Assembly: GCA_030445745.1 (NCBI GenBank)
Contig: JASUTE010000016.1
Location: 1-40,744, forward strand
DNA from: Candidatus Cloacimonadota bacterium
GTDB taxonomy: Bacteria > Cloacimonadota > Cloacimonadia > Cloacimonadales > TCS61
DNA: 40,744 nucleotides
Direction: 5' to 3'
How positions within the stretch are numbered: the stretch's first letter is position 1; every line of letters starts with the position of its first letter. The notes beneath the pieces were generated by a model that saw nothing but the letters and a program-made list of their open reading frames with translations, had not been told where the DNA came from and ran no database searches. Both the position numbers and the translations under genes were made by a program. Of the stretch, positions 1 to 8,791 are shown in pieces.

Positions 1-93
1 GAGCGGAACGAAGTGGAGTCGAGAGATCTCAGGTTTACCATAAGTTTGTATGAGATTTCTCCATTCCAGCCTACGGCTTCCAGTCGAAATGAC
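1..93. repeat. Palindromic intergenic repeat, family A (cut by window edge)
   Basis: This is the same element as at 15049-15166 and 37014-37118, lacking its first bases because the window starts inside it. It carries the two arms GAGAGATCTCA and TGAGATTTCTC, which can pair as RNA with one G-U pair, and it ends in TCGAAATGAC, the inverse of the GTCATCTCGA that opens complete copies. The small inner hairpin here is AGCC-TAC-GGCT. Confidence 0.8.
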
Positions 94-103
94 AAAAAAT
101 ATC

Positions 104-188
104 GTCATTGCGAACCCTTTAGGGGTGAAGCAATCTGTAACTTAAGACTTAATGCCCTTAATAGCTTCTTCGTCGAACGAGTCCGGGG
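104..188. repeat. Palindromic intergenic repeat, family B
   Basis: The element starts GTCATTGCGAACCC and can fold as ATTGC..ACCC / GGGT..GCAAT. It then continues into the 'cttcttcgtcgaacgag' segment that also follows the copy at 37401. Family B copies recur at 37259, 37401, 40348 and 40627. Confidence 0.75.
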
Positions 189-206
189 TGTGTTTCCAGC
201 CTTCGT

Positions 207-323
207 TGCAAACTCATTTGTAGTTTTCTCTTACTTACGCAAGAGAAAACCTGAGAAGTTCAAGGAGTAATGAAACCCTTTGTAGTTTCCCTTAACAGGG
301 CAACCTGAGAGGTTCGAGGAAGA
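207..323. repeat. Two tandem copies of hairpin repeat, family D
   Basis: The first copy has a perfect 10-bp stem (GTTTTCTCTT at 223-232 and AAGAGAAAAC at 241-250) around an 8-base loop. The second copy keeps the flanks TTTGTAG and CCTGAGA but has a different stem, GTTTCCCT (285-292) and AGGGCAAC (297-304), with 7 of 8 positions able to pair. Other copies lie at 14949-15048 and 37520-37617. Confidence 0.75.
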
Positions 324-422
324 AAAAGAGCACCATCAGGATGGTCAGGCTTTTGGGGATTAGCAGGATTTATGAAACCCAAACTTCCGCTTGTCCGCTC
401 AGGACATCGGAATGTGAAAGTT

Positions 423-462
423 TAGATTCTTCGTCGCGAGCCTCTGAAAGTGTGGCTCCAAC
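423..462. repeat. Family B right-half fragment
   Basis: The segment beginning agattcttcgtcgcgagcc matches the right part of the element at 40348-40475. It is probably a decayed copy just past the 3' end of the kinase gene. The rest of 324-495 shows no gene or clear terminator. Confidence 0.5.
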
Positions 463-495
463 CATCAGCTAAACTCCAGTCCACAAGTTGGCATT

Positions 496-3400
496 TTAAA
501 CTGTAACCTTAAAACAGGCGCCAGCTTTCACGTTATAAGCTTCAATTTTTCCGCCCATATTGTTTTCCACAATCATTTTGCTCATATAAAGGCCAATACC
601 CGTGCCTTTTCCTTGTTCCTTGGTAGTAAAATAAGGATCGAATATTCTGGTGATGTTTTTTTGGGGAATACCTCCGCCGTCATCACAAATAACCAGCTGG
701 CTAGCACCGTTATTTTTGGTAAGTTCCAACTTCACGGTTCCACCATGCACATTATTTTCTTTAATAGCATCTTTAGCATTGTTCAAAATGTTCAATACAA
801 CCTGAGAATATTCATTTTCAAAACCATATATTGTAACATCTTCTAAGTTAGCTTCCAGTTTTATTTGGTTGTGTACGAAGCTTTTGGAAATGAAGCTAAT
901 CGTCTTTTCAATAATATCTTTAGCATTGAAATTTGCTTTTTCCTTGTTTGGTTGGAAGAAATTTCTGAAATCATCGATAGTGCGCGACATAAACTGCAAT
1001 TGTTCCATGGCTTTATTTACCGATTTATTTAAATAAGCAGCATCCAGTTCATTATATTCCCAGGCATCTTCAATATCTTGCACGATAGCCGAAACTGCTG
1101 TGAGTGGTTGACGCCATTGATGAGCTATATTACCTATCATTTCGCCCATCGCTGCTTGGCGTGATTGCATTATAAGCAGATGATCTTTTTCTCTTAGCTG
1201 TTGCACTGTGTTATCCACTTTTGTTTGCAGATCTTTGTTCAATTGTTTCAGTTGCTCATAGGTGCGGCGCAATTCATCTTGATTTTTCTTTCTGGTAATA
1301 GCAAGTGCTATTTGTTCAGAAACAAATTCCAAAACCTCTCTATCTTTCTGGGTGTATGCATTTTCATTTTCGTAGCTTTGTACAGAAACCACACCTATTA
1401 TTTTGTTTTCTATCTTCAAGGGAACTCCCATCCAAACTTTGGAAAGTGTACCGATAATTTCAATTATACCTTTATTACGCATTTCCTCTATTTCTTTTTG
1501 TTTTAGGAAAAGAGAAGTGTTGTGATTAATCACGTAAGCGGTAAGTGTTTTTCCAGCTGGAAATTCATCTATATTATCTTTAGTATCTTGATGATAAGGT
1601 AGCGAGATGGTATTTGTTTCTTCATTGTACATAGCTACATAAAAGTTTTTTGTATCGATAATTCTTCCTAAATATTCCCGAATCTTTAGTAAAAGCTGAG
1701 CTAGATCTTCTGTTTCGTTTACTGCATTCGAGATGTTATAAATTACAGTTCGCAACATCTGTTCACGTACTGACTTGGTAATATCACATGCCGAAAATAC
1801 AAGATTTTTGGTTTCTTTTCCCTTTCTAAGAGGGTATAGGGTGACTGCATAGTGTTTCTGCTTTATTTCAACTCTATAGTTTATTATCTGACCTGTTCGC
1901 ATTGCTTTTTTAAAAGCCTTTTGATATATTTTAAAATTATCTTTGGAAATTAACTCTTTAGAATTTTTCCCTATTAAATCATCTTTAGTTTTTATCTGAT
2001 TTTTTATTTGTTTAATATATTTAAGTAATTCCAAATTCAAATCTAAAATAGTGAAATCTTCATCTAACATCATAATGAAATCTTTATTAGCATCAATAAT
2101 GGCTCTGGCTTTACGTTCACTGGTTTCCAAGGCTTGCTGCATTCTGGTTCTTTCCCTTAGTTCCTGCTGGGTTCTTTGGTATAGTTCGGCATTTTCTAAG
2201 GCAGAAGCAATCTGTCCAGCTAGAGTTTGGAGTGTTTCCAAATCATTTTTTTGGAAAGCATTCTTTTTAGAACTTTGGCAATCTAGCACTCCCCACGTTC
2301 TATTGCTAGTTACAAGCGGTACAGTTAATTCCGATTTAGTAATGATATTGCTTTTATAAGGGTTAATGAAACGTTTATCTTTACTTGTATCTCCCACAAT
2401 TGCAGCGCGGCCATTACATGCTACCCAACCTGTTATACCTTCTGTAACGGGAATATTAAAGTGTTTTCGGAAGAAATCTTTCATTTTTCCAGAACCAGCC
2501 TTGATATTTAATGTTGTAGAATCTCCAGAGAGAAGTAAAATGGAAACATTTTCGTATTCGAAGAGTTTGGTGATGAGCGTTGTAGCTTTTTCCATAAGTT
2601 TTTGTGGTTCTAAAAATTCCGAAACTTCTTTACTCACCTCGTTTATCAATTGAAATTGTTTTGCGCGATATTTCAATTTTTTTTCATATTCAAGACGTTC
2701 GCTAATATCGCGAGTTAAACCCTGTATTTCAATTGGATTTCTTTGGCTATCCTCAATAACTCTGCCAGAGAATTCTACATTTACTTTATGTCCATCTTTA
2801 TGATATATTTCTATTTGATATGTGAAGGTTTCTGGCCTATTTTCAATAGCTGTCTTTATTAAATTTTGCACTACTGGCAACTCTTTTTTCCCAATGTGCT
2901 CGAAAATATTGGAACCGATCCACTCTTCCGGTGAGTATCCGGTTAAATTTTGAATGGAAGGATTAACATAAGTAAATTTTCCATCCATAGTCATTTTCCA
3001 AATAGGATCGATAGCATTGTTTGCCAATAGTCTATATAGTTGCTCACGATTACGTAATTCTACCTGTGCTTGTTGACGTAAGACCACATTCGCTAGTTGA
3101 TTAGAAATATTTTGTAGCATATTTATATCGGTTTCATCGAAAGCATGTTCATCTTCGAAACTTTGTATGGACATTACTCCTACCACTTTTTCTCGATACA
3201 AAAGAGGTATGCCCAGCCATAATTTGGTGGGATGACCAATAATTTTAACTTCGCCAGTGGCTTCTAATGCGTTAATTTTGTCTTTATTGGCTAGAAGTGG
3301 CTGCTTATTGGTTATCACATAGTTAGTTAGGGTTTTACCCAGTGGGAATTTTTTATATTCATCTTTCTGACTTTGTTTGTAGATAAAGTCTAATTCATGA

Positions 3401-4692
3401 TTTTTCTCATCATAAGTGGCTATCATAAAATTGTGTGCATCTATTATTTTATTCAAATTTGTTTGAATAGCACGCGACAGTGAAGATAGATCATTTGCTT
3501 TTAAAGCAGCCTGAGAAATAGCTGTTTGAACTTCTTGAATTTTTTGCTGCCGTTTTTCTTTGGTTATATCTATAATAATGGAATGCAGATAATCTTTATC
3601 CTGAATATTTATCTTACTGCTATACACAGCTACATCTACTACAATACCATCTGCTTTTTTATGTTTGAATTCAAATTTGACCTTATTTTTCTGTTTCGCT
3701 TTCTGCATTTCTTGCTTGATTTTTTCAGGAGGTAATGTATTTATCTGGTTAATGTTCATTTGCTTTAATTCGTTTGTACTCCAACCATAAAAACTTGCAG
3801 CAGCATCGTTAGCATCTACTATGCGACCAGTTTCGGGGTCTAAAAGCAGTTTTACAGCAGAGTGTTTTTGGAAAATATTCCTAAATTTTTCTTCGCTCTG
3901 TTGCAAAGCTTCGACGGTTTCAATTTGACTGGTAATATCTTCGATAAGACAAATTGTTCTAATAAAATTACCACTGGCATCAGTTAATCTAGAAGAGTTA
4001 ACCTTTACTTTAAATTCACTTCCATCTTTGCGCACCATTTTATAATATTCATTATAAAGCACACCTCGTTTAATTATATTTTTCAGATTTTTCTTGATTT
4101 TTCTATGGTCATCAGGATGATAGATTAGGGTCATGTTTTTACCTAGTAGCTCAGATTTCTGGTAACCCAAATACTCTTTTACACGCTGATTGCAATCTAC
4201 TATGTACCCGTTTTTATCGATAGAAATTATAAGATTGGCAGCAGTTTCAAATATTTTTTTATAGTTTTGTTCAGTAACAATGAGGCTTTTTTCGTAGCTA
4301 ATTCTTTCCTTGCATGTTTTCAAGGCAGTACGTACAGCCACCAGCAATGGTACTAAATTTTCCAAAGATTTTATTATATAGTCGTCTATGCCACTTTTCA
4401 TCACTTTCACAGCTATCTCTTCACTACCAGTAGCTGTGAACATTATAATCGAGCATTCCGGGTTTATGCAGTTGATATTATGTACCACTTCCAACCCATT
4501 CGACCATTTAAGTTGATAATCTACAATAGCAAGGTGAAAATATTTGTGTTCTAAAATAGATTGAAAATCTTTGTGAGTTCCAGCTTCTAAGACATTGATA
4601 TTTTTGAATTCATTTTTCAATTGTCTTTTCACCAAAGCCCTATCATTCTTGTTGTCATCCACAAGTAGTATATTCATATCATCAAATTTCAT
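496..4692 (-). CDS. Cytoplasmic multidomain sensor histidine kinase with N-terminal receiver domain (REC-PAS-GAF-HK)
   Basis: A 1398-residue two-component kinase with no signal peptide or membrane segment, so it should sense cytosolic cues. Domain order: receiver (about 7-120; acidic pair D12/D13, acceptor D58, K108), PAS (141-257), PAS (265-378), GAF (385-540), PAS (549-668), GAF (680-835), PAS (855-975), GAF (980-1135), coiled coil (1138-1172), dimerisation/phosphoacceptor helix with H1191 in AHQWRQPL, and an ATPase domain with N-box 1301-1308, DDGGGIP (1337-1343), FDPYF and GKGTGIGL (1361-1368). The first and third GAF domains are close duplicates (both have GKTLT.YVI and W.G.PL). The start overlaps the upstream regulator's stop by ATGA, so translation is coupled. 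The receiver is at the N terminus, where it probably gates the kinase as an input. The ligands cannot be read from sequence. Confidence 0.95.
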   Translation of the reverse strand: MKFDDMNILLVDDNKNDRALVKRQLKNEFKNINVLEAGTHKDFQSILEHKYFHLAIVDYQLKWSNGLEVVHNINCINPECSIIMFTATGSEEIAVKVMKSGIDDYIIKSLENLVPLLVAVRTALKTCKERISYEKSLIVTEQNYKKIFETAANLIISIDKNGYIVDCNQRVKEYLGYQKSELLGKNMTLIYHPDDHRKIKKNLKNIIKRGVLYNEYYKMVRKDGSEFKVKVNSSRLTDASGNFIRTICLIEDITSQIETVEALQQSEEKFRNIFQKHSAVKLLLDPETGRIVDANDAAASFYGWSTNELKQMNINQINTLPPEKIKQEMQKAKQKNKVKFEFKHKKADGIVVDVAVYSSKINIQDKDYLHSIIIDITKEKRQQKIQEVQTAISQAALKANDLSSLSRAIQTNLNKIIDAHNFMIATYDEKNHELDFIYKQSQKDEYKKFPLGKTLTNYVITNKQPLLANKDKINALEATGEVKIIGHPTKLWLGIPLLYREKVVGVMSIQSFEDEHAFDETDINMLQNISNQLANVVLRQQAQVELRNREQLYRLLANNAIDPIWKMTMDGKFTYVNPSIQNLTGYSPEEWIGSNIFEHIGKKELPVVQNLIKTAIENRPETFTYQIEIYHKDGHKVNVEFSGRVIEDSQRNPIEIQGLTRDISERLEYEKKLKYRAKQFQLINEVSKEVSEFLEPQKLMEKATTLITKLFEYENVSILLLSGDSTTLNIKAGSGKMKDFFRKHFNIPVTEGITGWVACNGRAAIVGDTSKDKRFINPYKSNIITKSELTVPLVTSNRTWGVLDCQSSKKNAFQKNDLETLQTLAGQIASALENAELYQRTQQELRERTRMQQALETSERKARAIIDANKDFIMMLDEDFTILDLNLELLKYIKQIKNQIKTKDDLIGKNSKELISKDNFKIYQKAFKKAMRTGQIINYRVEIKQKHYAVTLYPLRKGKETKNLVFSACDITKSVREQMLRTVIYNISNAVNETEDLAQLLLKIREYLGRIIDTKNFYVAMYNEETNTISLPYHQDTKDNIDEFPAGKTLTAYVINHNTSLFLKQKEIEEMRNKGIIEIIGTLSKVWMGVPLKIENKIIGVVSVQSYENENAYTQKDREVLEFVSEQIALAITRKKNQDELRRTYEQLKQLNKDLQTKVDNTVQQLREKDHLLIMQSRQAAMGEMIGNIAHQWRQPLTAVSAIVQDIEDAWEYNELDAAYLNKSVNKAMEQLQFMSRTIDDFRNFFQPNKEKANFNAKDIIEKTISFISKSFVHNQIKLEANLEDVTIYGFENEYSQVVLNILNNAKDAIKENNVHGGTVKLELTKNNGASQLVICDDGGGIPQKNITRIFDPYFTTKEQGKGTGIGLYMSKMIVENNMGGKIEAYNVKAGACFKVTV

Positions 4693-5141
4693 TTATCTGC
4701 CTCATAAAGGTAATGTGGATGCTGATTTATCCTAAGCCAGTATTTTTGGATAAGTTCAACGAAATCTTTGAGTTCATTATAGTTATGGGGTTTGGTTACA
4801 TATGAATTTGCTCCCATATTGTAAGCCTGTATAACATCTTTTGTTTCTTTAGAAGAGGAAAAGATTATTACCGGTGTTTGTTTGAGTTTTTCGTGCTGCC
4901 GTAGCCATTCCAGCACTTTTAAACCCGATTCTCCTGGTAGTTTAATATCCAGAAAGATAAGAATGGGAAGTTCATCTTCGTCTGCATTATCAATTTTTTC
5001 TAAATACTGTAGAGTAGCTTCAGCAGTTTTAAAAATTTTTAAAGGATTGTTTATTTGCGTTTTGCTGAACGCTCTTTTGAACAAAGTAATGTCGTTATCA
5101 TCATCTTCAACCCAGATGATGCTAGGATGAGTTGGAACCAT
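4689..5141 (-). CDS. Single-domain response regulator (Rcp1/CheY-like)
   Basis: A 150-residue stand-alone receiver with no output domain. The acidic cluster EDDD (12-15), the phospho-acceptor D65 in FLDIKLPG, the switch serines of FSSSK (95-99) and K117 in VTKP are all present, so it should be phosphorylated normally. The length and the ETKDVIQAYN-type helix are typical of Rcp1-like regulators that pair with phytochrome-type histidine kinases, which matches the SHDLRAPL kinase just upstream. The start codon follows AGGGAG. The gene lies 15 bases after that kinase and overlaps the next kinase by 4 bases. It probably carries phosphate between the two kinases, or to the receiver/ATP-grasp proteins encoded upstream. 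The partner is inferred from position only. Confidence 0.93.
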   Translation of the reverse strand: MVPTHPSIIWVEDDDNDITLFKRAFSKTQINNPLKIFKTAEATLQYLEKIDNADEDELPILIFLDIKLPGESGLKVLEWLRQHEKLKQTPVIIFSSSKETKDVIQAYNMGANSYVTKPHNYNELKDFVELIQKYWLRINQHPHYLYEADK

Positions 5142-5156
5142 ATTACTCCCTAAAAA

Positions 5157-8100
5157 CTAATAATTTAAAATATCAATCCACAAGGTACTGCCTGTTTTGC
5201 CGTCGGAAATAACCCCGCAATCACCTCCGAGTTTTCTGGCTGCTTTTTTTACTAAAGCCAAGCCAATACCATTTCCTGCATAATCCTCACTGCTATGCAG
5301 CCTCTCAAAAATATTAAAGATCTTATCCTGATACTCTTCCTTGATTCCAATCCCATTATCTTCTATCAATAACCGAATGTATTTTCCCCTAAATTTACTG
5401 TCAACCTTTATTTTTGGTTTTTTACCTGGTTTTGTAAACTTAACAGCATTCGTTAGTAGATTTATAAGAATTTGGCGCAGCAGAGTAGAGTTACTTTTCA
5501 CTGTTCCTAATGGTTTTTGTATATCTATATTAGCTTCTTTAGCTTCCAGTTCAGGCTGTAAATTTTGCAAAACAGTATCTACTATTTTATCTAAATCTAT
5601 CTTGCTCATAGAGATCTCTTTACGAGACAAGCGGCTATAGTCTAACAGATCGGAAATTAGCTCTTGCATATGTTTTACCGAATCAATAATGCGCTGGGCA
5701 TAATCTTGTCCGGTTTTATCAAACTTATCGGCATAATCTTCAACTAAAGCTTGGGTAAATCCCTCTATAGCACGCAAGGGAGCGCGTAAATCGTGGGAAA
5801 CAGAATAGGAAAATACTTCCAGCTCGTTCAGGGTTTCCTTTAAATTGGCGGTGCGCTGCTGTATTCGTTCTTCTAGTTCCCGGTTCAATTTATCCAGCTC
5901 CTGTTCATATTTTTTCCTATCGGTAATATCTAAAACCAAACCTTCTAAGGCGATTATTTTACCAGCTTTATCTCGAACAGCCTGACCTTGTTCCAAAACC
6001 CATTTTTCGGTATTCTGGGCAGTTCTAATTTTATAGATTAATTTAAACATCTTTTCTTGTTGAACTGCTTTATCTATAGTTTCTTTAACATATTTTCTAT
6101 CTTCCGGAATAATGAGCCTATTGTAGCTTATTTCGGTATTTTCTAAAATCTGTTCAGCAGTATAACCGGTTAATTTAAAAACACCTTGGCTTACAAAATG
6201 CATAGTCCAGTTTTCATCATAACTGCAGCGATAAGCCATACCAGGAAGATTATTCATCAAAGTAGTGAGCTGACGTTTGCTTTCTTCCAAAGCTTTTTCT
6301 TGGGCTATACGACCACTAAGATCACGGAATATTACCTGATCGGCATTTTTGCCATTAATTTCAATCAAACCAGCATTAATCTCGACCACTATTTTACGAT
6401 TATTTTTAGTGATAAGCAGTGAACGATAGATAGGAACACTTTCTTTACCAGCCATTCTGTTATTGTATCTTTTCTCTATTGTTTTTCGCTCTTGCGGATG
6501 AAATATATTAATAAAATCCATACCTACAAGTTGGGAAAAGTCGTATTCCAGCATCTTGCAAAGTGCTCTATTAGCATAGGTTATTTTATGATCTTGTAAA
6601 ATCGCTATTCCATCTTGAGCTCGTTCTACTAAATTTCTGTATTTAGCCTCGTTATTCACCAATTTTTGTTCCATTATCTTTTTTTCTGTGATATCTAAGC
6701 CAAATGTGATAACAAATGTACCCAAATCTGGGCTTTTTATAATATTATTACGCCAGTAGATAAGCTTTTCTTGCCCATCTTTTGTTAAAATATAATTTTC
6801 GCCAAATTCTTTTATATTACCTTGCTTCTTGAATTCCTGAAATGTATTCCAAGGCTGAGGATATCTATCTTTAGGTACAATTATTTCGAAGTAGTTTTTA
6901 TTTAAAATCTCATCTTTGCTATAACCTGTTATTTTTTCGGCAACCTGATTAAAAATTTTCACATTACCATCTATATCTAATCCCACTATCATCGCATTTG
7001 CAGATGCTATTACTTCTTCTGCGAATTTTTTATTGGCCCTCAGTTCTTTTTCATTTTCTAGGCGAGCAGAAATATCTTGAATAGTAGCGATAATACCGTC
7101 GTATTTATCATCTTGGAAAATTGGGGTAGCATTTATATTTACGTATATCCATTGATTTTGCTTTGTTTTCACCTTCATATAATAATTGCAAACAGTTGTT
7201 TTTTGTTCCTTAGCTAAATAAAAAGGAAGCTGCTGAGGATCTATGTTTTCATCGGTAAAGGTTCTCATTTCAAAGAATTCTGGTTTTAGAGGCTGAGCTG
7301 TAAGTTCTGCTTTAGTATAACCCAGGATAGTTAAAGTAGTAAAATTGCAGAATTCCAAATGGTTTTGGGAATCTACTATAACAATTCCCACCGGACTTAA
7401 CTCAGAAATTTTTTTAAATATCTGCCGCTCTTTTTGTAACTCGCTGGTAAGTTGTTTTATTTCCGAAAAATCTTGATGAGTACCAATGAAACGCAAAGGA
7501 TTACCTGCGGCATCATGCTTCACTACTTTCCCACGAGCTAATATCCATTTATATTTGCCATCTTTACCTTGGATGCGGTGTAGATTTTCGTAGTATGGTG
7601 TTTTACCTTGCAGGTGTTGTTTTATATCTTCTTCTACCTGTTTTATATCTTCTGGATGAACGCGCAATTTCCATTCATTGTAATGGTTTTCGATCTCATC
7701 TTCATTGTAGCCTAGCATTTTCTTCCATTTTGTAGAAAAGAAAATAATATCTTTATCTAAGCGCCAATCCCAAACTCCTTGTTGAGCTCCTTCTAAGGCA
7801 AATTTCCAGCGTAATTCACTCTCTTCTAATTCCATTGTACGCTTTTTTACCAGTTTTTCCAAGGTAAAATGCCAAATCAAAACTGCTGCTATTAAAATTA
7901 TAATAATTCCTACTAGGAAATACTTGTATTTTACCCAAACTTTTACAATCCAACTTTGGGGTTGTAAGCGCGAAAACCATTTATTGTAAATACGAGTATA
8001 TTCACCGTTTGTATGAAGCTGTTGCAAACCGCTATTTATTTTATGCAAAAGTTGGAAATCGCCTTCTTTCACTGCTAAGCAATATTTGGAAGGTCGGAAG

Positions 8101-8681
8101 GCTTCTCCGGTTGGTTTTAAATTATTCAGTTGCAACTGTTCTATTATATACATGCCTTGGCTTTCTATGGCTAAAGCACAATCGTATTTACCAGAAGATA
8201 AAAGTTTTAAAGAAGATTCAGGGGTATCGGTGGTAATGATATTTTTAATTCCTTTTTTTATTAAATAATCGTGTAAAATATCATCTTTTTGTACTATTAC
8301 TGTTTTGTCTTCTAATTCATTAATACTGTTTATGGAGGGACTGTCTTTCCTAATGAATATAGTATGAAAAAAATAACTATGTGGAATAGAAAAATCGACA
8401 ACTTTATCTCTTTCTTGGGAATAGGTCATGCCTATTAGCACATCTATTTCACCGTTTTCCAATTCGGAACGTACCTTAGACCACTGTTCCAGTTGCAGCT
8501 TATAATCCAAATGCATCTCTTGGGCAATAGCTTCAAATAGTTCCACATTGAACCCATCTGGTTCACCATCAGCGTTGATGAATTCATAGGGTGGGTAGCT
8601 GTAGTCACCTTTAACTTGTAACGGCTGCGAGATAAGTACCAGACTAAATAAAAATAACGCTATAATTATTATTTTTTTCAT
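5157..8681 (-). CDS. Membrane sensor histidine kinase with periplasmic solute-binding domain and five PAS domains
   Basis: A 1174-residue BvgS/EvgS-style sensor. I chose the ATG at 8681; a TTG four codons upstream is less likely because the signal sequence begins naturally at MKKIIII. Order: signal peptide (1-25), one family-3 solute-binding domain (about 23-242; SYPPYEF and DGFNVELFEAIA are typical of amino-acid binding proteins), transmembrane helix (254-272), PAS repeats (about 289-409, 418-540, 550-668, 678-795, 804-924), coiled coil, HisKA with H963 in SHDLRAPLRAIEGF, and an ATPase domain with EDNGIGI (1107-1113) and GNGIGLAL. The family's periplasmic domain binds small solutes; an amino acid is plausible but not shown. 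It lacks the receiver and HPt modules of BvgS, so it needs a separate regulator, most simply the one 15 bases downstream. Confidence 0.95.
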   Translation of the reverse strand: MKKIIIIALFLFSLVLISQPLQVKGDYSYPPYEFINADGEPDGFNVELFEAIAQEMHLDYKLQLEQWSKVRSELENGEIDVLIGMTYSQERDKVVDFSIPHSYFFHTIFIRKDSPSINSINELEDKTVIVQKDDILHDYLIKKGIKNIITTDTPESSLKLLSSGKYDCALAIESQGMYIIEQLQLNNLKPTGEAFRPSKYCLAVKEGDFQLLHKINSGLQQLHTNGEYTRIYNKWFSRLQPQSWIVKVWVKYKYFLVGIIIILIAAVLIWHFTLEKLVKKRTMELEESELRWKFALEGAQQGVWDWRLDKDIIFFSTKWKKMLGYNEDEIENHYNEWKLRVHPEDIKQVEEDIKQHLQGKTPYYENLHRIQGKDGKYKWILARGKVVKHDAAGNPLRFIGTHQDFSEIKQLTSELQKERQIFKKISELSPVGIVIVDSQNHLEFCNFTTLTILGYTKAELTAQPLKPEFFEMRTFTDENIDPQQLPFYLAKEQKTTVCNYYMKVKTKQNQWIYVNINATPIFQDDKYDGIIATIQDISARLENEKELRANKKFAEEVIASANAMIVGLDIDGNVKIFNQVAEKITGYSKDEILNKNYFEIIVPKDRYPQPWNTFQEFKKQGNIKEFGENYILTKDGQEKLIYWRNNIIKSPDLGTFVITFGLDITEKKIMEQKLVNNEAKYRNLVERAQDGIAILQDHKITYANRALCKMLEYDFSQLVGMDFINIFHPQERKTIEKRYNNRMAGKESVPIYRSLLITKNNRKIVVEINAGLIEINGKNADQVIFRDLSGRIAQEKALEESKRQLTTLMNNLPGMAYRCSYDENWTMHFVSQGVFKLTGYTAEQILENTEISYNRLIIPEDRKYVKETIDKAVQQEKMFKLIYKIRTAQNTEKWVLEQGQAVRDKAGKIIALEGLVLDITDRKKYEQELDKLNRELEERIQQRTANLKETLNELEVFSYSVSHDLRAPLRAIEGFTQALVEDYADKFDKTGQDYAQRIIDSVKHMQELISDLLDYSRLSRKEISMSKIDLDKIVDTVLQNLQPELEAKEANIDIQKPLGTVKSNSTLLRQILINLLTNAVKFTKPGKKPKIKVDSKFRGKYIRLLIEDNGIGIKEEYQDKIFNIFERLHSSEDYAGNGIGLALVKKAARKLGGDCGVISDGKTGSTLWIDILNY

Positions 8682-8706
8682 AATTTTTCTCAAGTTTAGC
8701 TAATTC

Positions 8707-8734
8707 ATTTTTCCATATCTTTTGTTCAAGTCAA
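8707..8734 (-). promoter_or_regulatory. Possible promoter before the solute-binding kinase
   Basis: On the minus strand TTGACT (8734-8729) is followed after 16 bases by AAAAAT (8712-8707), about 25 bases before the ATG at 8681. It lies in the 110-base gap after the upstream paralogue. The match is modest, so the kinase genes may equally be read through from upstream. Confidence 0.3.
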
Positions 8735-8791
8735 GCTAAAGAAAGATAAATAATTAACATACATTTTAGAAAATTGCCAGTACTTTCAGGG

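Noticed and set aside
223-250. Family D hairpin as a rho-independent terminator
   Set aside because: The stem is strong but no T-run follows on either strand, and copies are not always at gene ends.
13-270. An 85-codon open frame at the window start
   Set aside because: It runs through family A, B and D repeats, has no ribosome site and its translation follows the repeat sequence.
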